A DNA stretch of 64,000 bases, from NCBI GenBank assembly GCA_012845835.1, contig JABAKD010000008.1, positions 425,558-489,557 on the forward strand, written 5' to 3'. This DNA is from Undaria pinnatifida. Its lineage: Eukaryota; Sar; Phaeophyceae; Laminariales; Alariaceae. Shown one piece after another: positions 33,986 to 44,246 of the stretch. Every line of letters begins with the position of its first letter. Positions within the stretch are counted from its first letter, which is position 1. The position numbers and the translations under genes were made by a program. Under the pieces are notes generated by a model. The model had not been told where the DNA came from. It made no database searches and saw nothing but the letters and a program-made list of their open reading frames with translations.

Positions 33986-35067
33986 TCATTTTTTATAATA
34001 TTGCCATTTCAACTTTCCAACGTCTCTCATTGCTTTAAAGTGGGTATCTTCTTAGTTCTTCTCTCAATGCTACTGTATTATTACTCGTCGTACTTGAGCA
34101 TCCTAGTATATTTATAGCTGCTGTCCCCTGCGATGTTTCCAGTTTTTTTACGAACTTCGCATTCCCTTCCCATACGTCTCATGCATACTCTAACTTTGGT
34201 ACAATCACATTAATCATAATACCTATTATATTCCTAGTGTCAATGTGCGGGTCTGTTAGGATCATATCCAGCTTGCCTATTTGTGATTTGCCCTTTCCTG
34301 TTACATTCATTTCGCAACGAGTGCATCCCAAGAGCAATCCTTCGAGATCTCTACACCAAGGTACGTATATTGGTCTGCGATCGGTAGTTCATATTCTCCC
34401 CACTTACATTGAAATTCTACTAGATTCGCCGTATCTTCGTTACATGCAACTGCGGCTACTGCGCTTTGATTCACGTTCGCTGTCACTCTCCATTACCTAG
34501 TGTACTCTGGTGCTTTCTCCATCTGTTTCTGCAATTATTCGGCCTGTTTCTTATATCCCCACGAAATCATCGGCAAGCATTAACCCCGACACCGTAACAA
34601 CACCGTAACAACACCTTTGCTGCTTATACTGCTGCTATCATGTTTTTAACGTATGTATGCCACGAATAGATCGGCTTGTATTGTGCATCTCAGTGTTAGA
34701 ACTCCTCGTAAAATATCAACATTCTTGGATATTTCCCCGTCCAGCATCATAGCCCTTCTCGCACATTCCGTCAAATTTTTCATCATTCTCCACTTACTTC
34801 TTTCCTCTGATCCCAGTCCTACATGTTTCCACAACTCATTCCTCCGCACTGTGTCATAGGCCTTCGGTACATACATATAGAAAGAAACAGTACGTCGTTA
34901 GCCTGGCGTCTTTTCCTATCTTGAATAATCTTGCGTAATGTGTACACATGGTCTACGCACGACGGCTTGACCTAAATCCTGCTTGCTCTTCGCGAATGTT
35001 TTCGTCCTTCTCCAACGTTGTTCCCATTCTATCGTTCGCAATCGTACAAATGGTTTGCCTACGGTGC
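33985..35067 (-). pseudogene. LINE (non-LTR) reverse transcriptase fragment
   Basis: Reading the minus strand from about 35067, the frame gives ANDRMG, EEQAGFRSSRRA, a stop, then LTTYCFFLYVPKAYDTVRRN and LWKHVGLGSEERSKWRM. The motif-A aspartate of the usual FFLDV-x-KAYDTV is Tyr here, so the enzyme is dead. Motif C is preserved as GLMLADDFVGI near 34590 but in a different frame. The later part (GKGKSQIGKLDMILTDPHID, then VPKLEYA and FVKKLET) follows to about 34000. Fragments of this kind come from LINEs with an apurinic-endonuclease and reverse transcriptase; neither end is present. Confidence 0.85.
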
Positions 35068-35532
35068 TTAATATTGGCGAGGGGGGGGGTGAGAAAGCGA
35101 CAAATGCACGAGACGGGAAGGTGGCCCTACCTGCAGCCCCGACGTGCCTAGATGAAAATGTATAACAAAGAAAACAAAACCAAGCAACAAGCAGCCCTTT
35201 GCCAAGTTGTAAATAGACAGATTACCTTGGCCGCCACCCGCCTCGAGGCTGAGGAGGGCGTCGGCAGGGCGAAAGTTTAAAGACCACGGTAAACCGTTAG
35301 TCCCGTGTCCTTAAGAACTGCCAAGGCCTGATTGCCCAGACCCCTGACCTAGCACCGAGCGGGGGGGCTTGGCAGGACTAGAAACAATAAACAAGCAGGA
35401 ACCAACCCAAATCCACCCCAATCCAACGATCAAACCTCACAATCATCGAAAAAAAAAGGAACCCTATCGAGTGCGTTGACGGCGTGAACGCCAACCCACC
35501 AATATTGTGTTTCAAGAGTAATCTACGTTACG

Positions 35533-36389
35533 TTAGATCCCCTGAGGCAAGGCCCCGGCGACGTTGCCCAAAAAGCACCAAGAACCTCGTATGCCCCTTG
35601 CCGAGATCGTGTAGAGCACCGGGGGGCAAGGGCGTTTAATCGGCCCTAGGTCGTCCAAACCTTGGAGCAATATATACCCGGTTTGCCACTCGGGCTGACT
35701 CTCCCAAGCCACCACAACCCCTATCATCCTTGTACGAAAGGCGGGCTACCTTGGGAAGTGCTGTGTCGTGGAACCATGTAAACCAACTCGTGCGCCTGAC
35801 GCAACCGTAACTCTGGGTGCCTAAAATGGTTGACTTTGCTCAGAGAAATTTCACGCTGTGTCGCGGCCGTGCGCATCCGGCTGTAAAGGCCGATTGGTGT
35901 GGCTGTGTTGGTCCCGGGTGCCGCCCCACTATAGCAAAACGTTGGCGCGAGAGTGTTGGAGACCCATTTCACGCTCCCAGAATGGCTTAATCATCGCCAG
36001 CCAATGCGTATTGTATGACACCGTGATGATGCCACCCAGCCAGTGGACCGACTGGTGATCGGTGATCTTCTACACTTCAAATCGTTTAAGGGGAGCCCCC
36101 ACGTCCTGTTATGTGACGTGGTTTCGAGGGGATTTCTCGAAAACTTTTCTTTTTTTTCATCCTCCGGCGGAAGGGGAAAAATAAAGCTTTAGCTCACCGC
36201 ACTCCCATGTATTTCCATACGCGTCGTGTGTCGATTTAAGAAAATGTTTTTGGGAACGTACTGTGTCAGCCCCGCCGGTAGGTATTTGGGCCTGTCGCTG
36301 CTCTCGTTGAAACAGGCACAGGGCTCGCAGCGTTCGATCGCCACACGTCGTCGAGCATTCGAACCAGGCACGTCCCAAAAGAGATCCAA
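35533..36389 (-). pseudogene. Pol C-terminal region of the NADAR gypsy element
   Basis: The minus-strand frame at 36389-36189 reads ARRRVAIERCEPCACFN, then PKYLPAGLTQYVPKNIF. The frames at 35972-35533 read TPIGLYSRMRTAATQREISL and LQGLDDLGPIKRPCPPVLYT, then ARGIRGSWCFL. The W...GLDDLGPIK stretch resembles a small chromo- or Tudor-like tail, as found at the end of some gypsy pol proteins. The link to the integrase rests on position and strand and on family resemblance from memory. The piece at 36150-36240 also matches the repeat at 6390/7043. Confidence 0.6.
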
Positions 36390-36699
36390 GTTTTAAACGT
36401 TATCGCCGAGCGGAGAGCCGTCCGGGTTGTCGGTGGGGGAGCAGGGGCGAACTGCTAGGACCTTGTAGGGGCTCGTCTAGTTAAGCACGAATTTGACCTT
36501 GAGAACCGTATCGACCGATGGTGGAAGCTTAATTGTAAACCAGTGCCCAAACACCCACGGCGGACTAAGGTACCGGGAGCAGTGCTGCGACGAGACAGAA
36601 ATTTCAGCAGTCTACGCGGGAAACGGTGAGATCATGGTGCTTGCCAAAAATATATTTTGCGCGCTGCTGTCAGTCTCAAGCCAGATCGCAGTATGAAAA

Positions 36700-37430
36700 G
36701 TGGTCACGGGCCAAACTATTATGCCCTGCAAATTCAGCTTGTTCGAAAAGTGTCAGACGGAAACATGTAAGTCTACCTACGTGGGGTCAAACCCGTCGCC
36801 ACGCTAACCGAATTGTTGTACGCGAACTCGACGTGAACGAGCTACAAATCATTTTCGTCTTGGCGTTTGTTGGCGACCGTAGGCAGTATTTAGGCCATTG
36901 TGTGATTAACGCGCTCAACTCCCCCGTTGCCGTTTAGATAAAAGGAGCCTATTGCAAGTTTATTCACCCCCAAAGCTGATAAACAGCTCGTGAAACCTTG
37001 GCGAAGAACTGGAGGCCATTGTCTGACAGAATGTGCGTGGGCGTGGGCACCGCTAGAGGGAAATCAATCTATTGACCAGGATGTTGGCCCTTCACCTCAG
37101 TGGTGAATACGTGACGGTGACGGCGAGAATTTCGGCCTGACGACTGAAATGGTCGGGCACGAGCGAGATGAAGCTGTTGCCTAGCGGCGTGGATGGAGGA
37201 GGGCCGAAATGGTCGATGCTGATAGCGATTCCGGGACCTTTCGGCAAAGGTATGGCAATGATCGGTCAAACAACGGTCAGGCGTGACATGTTCGGTGCTT
37301 GTCTCTTCAAACAGTGGCGACGCCATCACCGCGTGCATACGTTCATGTCGATCCAAGAACGACAAAACCGCTCCAACATGCGCAGTGAGCGCGTGGTGCC
37401 AATGTGGCAAGAGGCCGTCGAATGATAGTC
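36700..37430 (-). pseudogene. Gypsy integrase of the NADAR element
   Basis: Minus-strand frames give the HHCC zinc finger (STASCHIGTTRSLRML, then WIDMNVC, a TGA, WRRHC). The core follows: GPGIAISIDHFGPPPSTPLG supplies the first Asp, ILSDNGLQFF the second, and NGNGGVERVNHT the Glu. EFAYNNSVSVATGLTP then follows, which is typical of Ty3/gypsy integrases. At least four stops or shifts break the frame. Confidence 0.85.
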
Positions 37431-37799
37431 TTGCATTCAGGGCGCATGTGCAGTGACATGTAAATGCGAGCAGGCTCGTTGTTCAACAACCAATCAGCTC
37501 GCCCCACTGAACTAGGGTGCCAAGCGTCGGAGTCGGAGCCAGAATACGGACAAGTACGACGATATCGTCGCTGGAAGTGTGAAAGCGGCCTACATTGGCC
37601 AGCTCCAGGATGTCTTCAAGGAGGGACGTTTGTACGAGGGGTAGCATGAAAAAACGTTCGGGTGACAGGACCGGCGGTCGGCCGATAGTGGTGTCGCGCA
37701 TTGCGGCATTGCATGCCGGCTCGGGCTGCTGTTCTCGCTCCTAGTAGAGACGCAAACCACGCTGGACAGGATCAGGGAACTGCAGTTCTTATCGTTGCC

Positions 37800-38335
37800 A
37801 AAGGCTTCTAAGTTTTTAAGTGCAGTTGTCGTGTCACCAGACGTAGGCGGAAGTCAAAATAGAAGAGTCTCAACAGGCTCTGCGCGGTCGTGGTAGATGG
37901 AATCTGAACCGTTGGGAAATGAGAGGCCGTCGGGACAGGGGTGACAGCGGTGGACACGGTCGGCCGCGGCCATGGGACTCGCAACGGGGCGTTGACACCA
38001 GGGGGCTCGAACATGGAGACGTCCAGCGCTGGATCAACCCAGCCGCAAGGCTATCGTTGAGAGCAGCGTGCACTTCTTTGACCCGTATTGGGTTTATGCG
38101 GTGGGGTCTGGAATTGACCGACTTCCTGGACCGGCATCTCGAAAGCTATCAAGTAGAAAGAGCCAAAGTCAATCTTAAGGGTGGACAACATGTCGGAGAA
38201 CTCACAGAGTTCGTTCCTCAGATGCTCCATGGCGGAGGGGGGCCATCCTCGGCCATGTAAATCGAATTCAACCTCCGATTTGTGAGGCCGCGGTCTGGCT
38301 CGGACGCCCAAAAACGATGAATGCTGATCCGGTTT
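37800..38335 (-). pseudogene. Truncated gypsy reverse transcriptase
   Basis: Minus-strand frames show LRNELCEFSDMLSTLKIDFG, then HAALNDSLAAGLIQRWTSPC with SSPLV. These are the fingers region just before the first catalytic motif in gypsy enzymes. A further stretch (QIPSTTTAQSLLRLFYFDFR) may be motif A in decayed form. The YxDD motif and RNase H are absent, consistent with an internal deletion. Confidence 0.7.
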
Positions 38336-39012
38336 AAATCGTTCGAGCAATCCCGATGAGGGCGACGTCATTGCCGTGGCTGCTTCACCTGGGGCGTGAG
38401 AGCGTTTGACAACCAAACCCCGGGGTGGGGCAGTTTTCTCTGGGTTGGGATCAGCATCGTGGTAAGCATGCTGCAATCCTTTAGTACAACGCGCAGAAGT
38501 GGATATGGGCGACCCCGACGAGGTCGTCCGGGCCAAGATCATCGGTGCATGTTAACGGGAGTATCTGTCGCCTTGGGGTGGCGAAGTGTTCCTGTGTCGA
38601 GAGGAGGCCCGACTGTAGCAGCATGCTAACAGGATATCCACTTGGTGGCACTTAGGGATCTAACACTGCGCACTAATTTGACTCACGCGGCTGGGGCTCG
38701 TCCCACAAAGTGACACCCTAAGCGCCACGAAAGAGGAAATGTAAACCACCGCCTGTAACTGTGGGGTCTATCGCATAGGTCGACGAGCCTGTCGTGGCGT
38801 CATAGCATAGCGTCAGCTCGCCGAAAACTCGTTCATCTCAACGTCGAGTGCAGAAAGCGCGATATGAACGGGTGCTAACACGCATGCAACTATCGCGACC
38901 TAGCAACACCGCATGCTCGATGGTCGACGGGGGACCTACGCTCGTCAATACTGCGAGGAAAATCGTAGACTCATTGTTACAGTTAAAATTGGACGATCAG
39001 GTGGAAGCTGGT

Positions 39013-39321
39013 CTAGGTTCGATAAAAGACGAACTCGTCAAAAGCATCCCATGAACGAGGGCTGGACAGCAATTGGCGCGCCGCTGAGGCGCCGCCCACC
39101 CAAAGCATACGATCCAACACGTCACGCCGGAAGAAGGTTTGGGGGAAACCGGTGTCGATGAATGTCACGGATCTGTAGGGCGCAACGGTTTCCTCTCCGC
39201 TATGTGTCACGATTTGGGAGTAAACGAAACGTCGCCTAACGTCACGGTACCCCCGATGAGGTAGGAGCCGCGTCCTGATATCGCAACGCCAGGGCCGACG
39301 CCAGCAGCAGTCTGGAAACAT
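39013..39321 (-). pseudogene. Retroviral-type aspartic protease of the NADAR element
   Basis: The frame reads SVTFIDTGFPQTFFRRDVLD, then WVGGASAA. The active-site triplet Asp-Thr-Gly is at 39156-39148. The Ser that often follows is Phe here. The order NADAR then protease matches the element at 56-59 kb, where the same spot reads LLDTGSQQTF. Confidence 0.75.
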
Positions 39322-39440
39322 TTAGGGCTTTGATCGACCGGCGCGTCCAATACAGAGATCGAAACGTTCGAAAGAAGACCTTGATGAGCGCTGGCCGCGA
39401 TCGGCGAGCCCGATCGCGACTGAACAACTTCAGTGAATAT

Positions 39441-39929
39441 CTACATTCGCGGTGCAAGGGCTAACTCTACGAGAGGAGGTTGGGTGTGCCGACCCAGTCT
39501 CACGTTCGCGAATTGAACGGCAGAAGATACCTCCCCGAGCAAGTGTTTCGCTCTTACCTTAAATGGATGGTTGACCCTGGGATTATCCGCGCATAGACCA
39601 CTGCCCCACACTGGGTCCAGAGGGTTAGATTCAGCCAAACGCTTGTTTCCAATGCTTAAAAGGTGATTTGACATGGCGGTGTTCTGCGTGAGGTTTGTGT
39701 AGGTGCCAGACAACACGGCGGTTTGCTTGCCTCTGTCCCAAAGGGAATTCAAAGTTGCGCACGCCTTGACCGGTGTGTTTTGTATGCTTGGGTCGGGCGA
39801 TGGCATGATAAGATCGACCGCGCGATGGTGTTCAAACCACACCCGGGCGTTGGGGCCGTCATATGCTGCTCCGCGCACGACTATGACACCTCGGTCACGA
39901 CAAACGACGAAGGGGACCACTGCTAACAC
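39441..39929 (-). CDS. NADAR (YbiA-like) domain, retroelement-borne, N-terminal part degraded
   Basis: The 162-residue frame contains AVDLIMPSPDPSIQ, then LWDRGKQTAVLSGTYTNLTQ, NHLLSIGNKRLAESNPLDPV, WGSGLCADNP and AKHLLGEVSSAV. This follows the NADAR pattern: a W..E/R..V....KF.QN segment, LL-x-T/I-G-x-x-L-x-E-A/S-x-P-x-D-x-x-WG-x-G, then a [RK]N-LLG-x-x-L end. KF is TNL here and the usual EHY / KA motif of the N-terminal half is not clear. Family members cleave N-glycosidic bonds: some bacterial ones remove ADP-ribose from guanine, and YbiA acts on a riboflavin intermediate. The frame is open for its length, but whether it is expressed is unknown. Confidence 0.8.
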   Translation of the reverse strand: MLAVVPFVVCRDRGVIVVRGAAYDGPNARVWFEHHRAVDLIMPSPDPSIQNTPVKACATLNSLWDRGKQTAVLSGTYTNLTQNTAMSNHLLSIGNKRLAESNPLDPVWGSGLCADNPRVNHPFKVRAKHLLGEVSSAVQFANVRLGRHTQPPLVELALAPRM

Positions 39930-40032
39930 AGAACCAGGGCTGTAAGATCAACACCATTTTGTTGCGGAGCTTTCGAGAAGAGGATCAAAAGCCGACTGTG
40001 CCACTCCGTCAGAGCCGTTTTGGGAATTTTGG

Positions 40033-40690
40033 CCTGCCATGTCCCCGTCCGAGAACACCGGGCCTTGGCACTTTGGGCGTGGAATGTCCCCTTCAGGGAA
40101 TACCAGTCTTCGGGAGCACAATGTGAGCCTGGACCCGGGGTTTCCCACCTCGTTTCATCTTCACTCCTTAACGGAAAATCCTCAAGAAGACGCGCTAACT
40201 GCGTCCGAAGATGGGTCAAATACCGACGGTGCTATATTGTCGGAAGCTGCGTCTGGCATTAATGTCTGCAATGTCGCCGTCCTGCAACATCAGGCCTCGG
40301 CGCGTTGGGCGTATAGTGTCGCCCTCCGGGACTATCAGGCCTTGGGAGCATGACTGGAGTCCGAACCCACGGCATCTCGCCTCGTGGTCTCGTAGTTCTT
40401 CGGCCAAAAACTGCAAGAAACTGCAGTGGCTGCCCCCAAAGAAGGGTTCATATTCGGCGGTACCAATCTTTTGGAAGCCGCGTTGGGTATATGGGCCTGC
40501 ACTGTCGCCGTACGAATACACCAGGCCTGGGCAACGTGGGCCTGAAGTGTCCCTCTCAGGGAACACCAGGCCTCGGGGGCACGATACGAGTCCGCACCAA
40601 CGGTTTTCGTCGCCTCGTGGCCTCTTCGCTCTTTGACGAAATATTGCAGGCAGCTGCGCTAACTGCGTTCGATGGGGTAGGGGGCTCCAA
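40033..40690 (-). repeat. About 237-bp tandem repeat, three degenerate copies, possibly gag-encoded
   Basis: Units begin near 40036, 40273 and 40510. Each contains on the + strand a variant of CACCAGGCCT..GGGCGT..GTCCC..TCAGGGAACACCAG, and a downstream CTGCGTCCGA or TGCGTTCGATG. On the minus strand each unit encodes a related peptide: FPEGDIPRPKCQGPVFSDGD, VPEGDTIRPTRRGLMLQDGD, and FPERDTSGPRCPGLVYSYGD. It lies upstream of NADAR on the same strand. Confidence 0.7.
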
Positions 40691-41099
40691 GCTTCTTCTA
40701 GTTGACGATATGTGCTATTCTTCCACAGATTTACGATAATATAGTCCAGCTAGTCAGGCTGGAGGACGTGGCGTCGCCCCTGGCCCATCGCGCAGTGTCA
40801 ATTCCTCTTACTGTTCCACTGGTAACGACGTGGCGTAGTGCACGTGGGTTGGTGTGCGTGAAGGCGAAACACTGTCAGCAGACCTTGCAAGTGGCTTTAG
40901 AATCGGGGCGCGGGTTGGGGGCTGCAATACGTCTACCAGAGAAGGCTCTTTTCCGTTAGGCCTCTTGGGGAAGGATGACGATGTAGCCAATCGTGTTGAC
41001 TCCTCCGTGATAGGAAAGAGGAAAGAGCGCCCGCGGCTGTCGCGAGGGGTCACCTGATCGAGCCTCGCTAAAGATGTAGGCGTTTTGTGTTGGCCTTCC

Positions 41100-41621
41100 C
41101 ACACATCGAACCTACCGCCACCTAATGGTCACGGACAATTGGTTTTAGAGTCAGCCTTCCCACGCCTCGGACCGACAGTAACCGTATGGTGAGCGAAAAG
41201 AGAGGGTGAACATTTTCGCTTAGGAGGGCGACTGGCCGTCGTTTCACCCTTATTAATGAACGACGCATGCCTGGGGAAGTCGCGTAAAACGCAGGTTCCC
41301 GTGCCATGGTTGAGGGAGGCGGCGATTGGAGTGTGTAACCTCATTGCCGAATGTATGTCGCGGCTCAGGGGAACGGCGCTGAAAGCACGGGCTCTCTTCG
41401 CCGAGAACGCAGACCATGGCCGAGGGGAACGGCGCTCGAAGTGCGCATTCCCGTCTTCGATGGAGCAACCTGGCTGAGAGAAGCCACGCTCGAAACACCG
41501 GTTCCCACCGCCGGTACCGCGCTGTGAACAGACGGTGTACGAGCCCTTGGGCTCTTAGCGGAGACAATTTGTACGGCGTTGTTGGACAGGCTAGCAATAG
41601 GTAAAGCAGCATCCGCAACAA
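41100..41621 (-). repeat. About 54-bp degenerate tandem repeat
   Basis: Blocks such as GAGGGAGGCGGCGATTGG (41312), CTCAGGGGAACGGCGCTGAA, CCGAGGGGAACGGCGCTCGA and CTGAGAGAAGCCACGCTCGA recur every 50-57 bases. The same strand carries the NADAR element, so this could be more of its repetitive 5' part. No motif allows a firm assignment. Confidence 0.45.
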
Positions 41622-42091
41622 AATGAAGGTGTTCCCGACAGCGTCGTCGGCGGGGGGGGCTGGGTGTGCTGCACTGCCGTCGAGGTGTCATTTGTTAGTA
41701 CAGCATGTACCAGGCTGGTGTGGGCTCGGGTTTCCGCTCTGGTTGTGGGCGGCCCTACGGCGCATTGCAAGAGAGAGAGCTTGGGGAGAAGAGGCGGGCG
41801 AGGGCGGTATACCCCCATGGTGGTCAGGCATGTGCGGGTTGTCAAGATAGTTGTAGTGCAGAACGACTCAATAAGATATTTTAGTTTTGTACTACAAGGA
41901 AAGGCTGTTTACGAGGATACGAAACTGTCAGTACAGGCGGCTTCGACGCCTGTGCTGTGAAAAGTTAATTCACTCCGTTTTTGCTCTACCCCATCCTCTG
42001 CTCGGCGCTAGCTACTGCATGGTCTACTGCTGCAGCGCTGTCAAATTTACGGATAGGTCATGAGCCTCGTGGTAATGTGGATTCAAAGTCT

Positions 42092-43888
42092 AACATGTCC
42101 TCCCCCTTCCCGAAAGGGTATTTTCCGTTCAACGGGGGTCCCAACCAGTAGCATGATTGGATAACATTACAACAGCGATCGATGATGTACGAGGACGGCA
42201 TTGGCAAAGTTATGTCAGGCCTAGAGACCGCCCCTGCAGCACCAGAGGAGGATGACACTCAGGTGCAGAGGGCGCAATTTGCGAAGGAGAGTCGCCGCTT
42301 GACGAAAAGAACGGTAAGCTACGGCTGACTGCCGTGAAGGTTATGATAGTTTTGTCGCTCAAGTCGTACAAGCGTACGCCCCGGTGGAAACAGCGAAAAT
42401 CGGCGACGGTTGCAGTGCTGTTATGGCACTCGAGGCCAAATAACGACTCGATGATGAGTCCCGAATGCAAGAGCTGCACGATCAGCTGCCAGGTCTCCAG
42501 GTCACCGACGCCGGGCAATATGACCCTGCCCGAGTAATCCAGGAGTTGCGCCGCATTTTCGTCGAGCTGGGAGCTCTCGGTAACACTGTAGATCCAGCAC
42601 GGAAAACACATGTTATTCTTCACGGCACTACCTGATAGCCAATATGAATTGTTGAAGACAGTACTACTTTGAGATTCGCAGCGTGATGGCACCCCCTCAA
42701 GTTGTGAAGACATATCAGCTCGTGCACCCTCTTACCATGCTATGCAAATCCGAAAGAAAGCTACTGTTACTGGAAGCACGGGACGCGGCAGAAATATTTT
42801 ATGACTACGGCCACACACGAGGATCTCGTAAGTTTCGAAGACAATATGGTGGAGGTCAAGGAAGAAGACGTCGTGGAAACGATAACACGCATGGCTCCGT
42901 AAGGGGAAATAACAACAACAGCGGATACATACCGACGAACGCGAACAGGATCTCTAACTATGGTAATAGCTACGCAGGTGGAGCAAACGGTGGACGCGAA
43001 AGAGGCCCCGGTAACCAAAATTCTGGCCGAGGAGGACGTGGACGTGGTCGCAGCAACGGTAAGAACCGCCACGGCAGATTCAACCACTGTCGGAACTCTA
43101 CGGAGCACTGTTGGAATGACTGCTCCCTCGGGCTCTCGTATCAGCAGCAAAATGAAACGTAGCATGCTAATGCTATATCTGATAGTTCCTCAGATGAATC
43201 TACCTCGCACGCATGGTGCACGACCACCGAGAACGCCGATTTGGAGCTTTTTCAGGTTATTGTTGGTAACGGTGCCGAACGTCCCTCGAGTAATGATGAA
43301 ATGTATGAACATGTAACGAATACGAAGGTGCAGGAAGATATCGCATTCCCGGCAATGGTGAAAGTTGCAACGGGTACGACCCCCGGTGATACAGCAGTGT
43401 TCATTGATACAGCAGCGTCAAACCACATGATGACCGCCGAACCCCGGCCTTCTACTCATCATGTGGTGAATAAACAAAAATTGCAGTGTGCGTATAAAAA
43501 GAGCGCTCCACGAAAAGGGGGTGAAGCTCGATGTATTGTCCGTCCCTCCTGCTCTACGCCATACCAACCACCCGTTTCCGATCTCGACGGAAGTGCCACG
43601 GACGCATGTCCTCCACTTAGTGCCGGACGCGCAAGAAATGGAACAAATTATATTCCGCACAACAGTGAACGCAGATATTTATAACCGAAGGATGGGCCAC
43701 TGTCACCCGCGCACATTGAAACAGGTAGTCGACAAGCCGACAACAGGGGTGAAGGTTAGCCGCAACGTCGAAGCAGGTGAATGCGAAGTCTGCGCAGTTT
43801 CCAAAAGCAAGAAGAGCGCACACTCCCCATCTTATCGCCCCGCTCAAATACACAGCTTGGGCTCGTCCATGTTGACCTATAGGGGAAG
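42092..43888 (+). pseudogene. Copia gag, protease and integrase start
   Basis: Gag is broken by many stops but recognisable, with YFPFNGGPNQ at the start and an RGG/Asn-rich tail (42830-43060). A decayed zinc knuckle reads FNHCRNSTEHCWNDC. Protease reads VFIDTAASNHMMTAE near 43400. The GAG-pre-integrase region reads YNRRMGHCHPRTLKQ and ECEVCAVSKSKKSAH near 43680-43815. The start of the integrase core is VHVDLYRG just before the breakpoint at 43888. Confidence 0.85.
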
Positions 43889-44216
43889 TGTTGGTTTATT
43901 CGTGTGCTCAAGTCTCATCTACTATATGGTATTTTGGTGTATGTGCTGGTAGCATCTTCGGACATGCGGGGGAACCTATGGTTCCCCGAACGGATAAAAT
44001 AAGAAAATATGTGGTCCCTAATCTCATGATTAGTGTCACCACGTGTGGGAGCGGGAAACGACCCTGAGGGGGACTTACTTCCTGGCTTCCTTCTTTTCAG
44101 TACTAATATATATTTTTTCTACTTCTTCGCTCTTCCCAGCCCGATGGCGCCCTGAATTTTTTGACTCCCGTCTCGGCGAGCCAACCTGCGCCCTTAACAC
44201 CTGGGTTCGTCCATCA
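43889..44216 (+). repeat. 5' LTR of the nested element
   Basis: Begins TGTTGGTTTATTCGTG and ends GGGTTCGTCCATCA. It contains GGTCCCTAATCTCATGATTA and CACCACGTGTGGGAG, conserved in the 3' copy. A TATATATTTTTTC tract near 44105 may be a TATA element. Confidence 0.85.
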
Positions 44217-44246
44217 TGCTAGCAACATCGTACGACTAGATAACCG

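Larger units (their letters stand above)
35533..41000 (-). mobile_element. Decayed Ty3/gypsy retrotransposon carrying a NADAR domain
   Basis: Reading the minus strand from right to left the order is a repeat-rich region (40.7-40.0 kb), NADAR (39929-39441), aspartic protease (39321-39013), start of a gypsy reverse transcriptase (38.3-37.8), integrase (37.43-36.7), and a long pol C-terminus (36.4-35.53). Reverse transcriptase before integrase is gypsy order. The middle of the reverse transcriptase and RNase H are missing: only about 400 bases separate the palm start from the integrase zinc finger. All frames contain stops or shifts. No LTRs could be paired. Confidence 0.8.

Noticed and set aside
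36340-36375. tRNA-like GGTTCGAA on the minus strand (TGGTTCGAATGC)
   Set aside because: No matching acceptor and anticodon stems were found around it, and the strand codes for gypsy pol there.
40033-40690. CRISPR or regulatory array
   Set aside because: Units of about 237 bp are degenerate over their full length and contain no short identical repeats with unique spacers.
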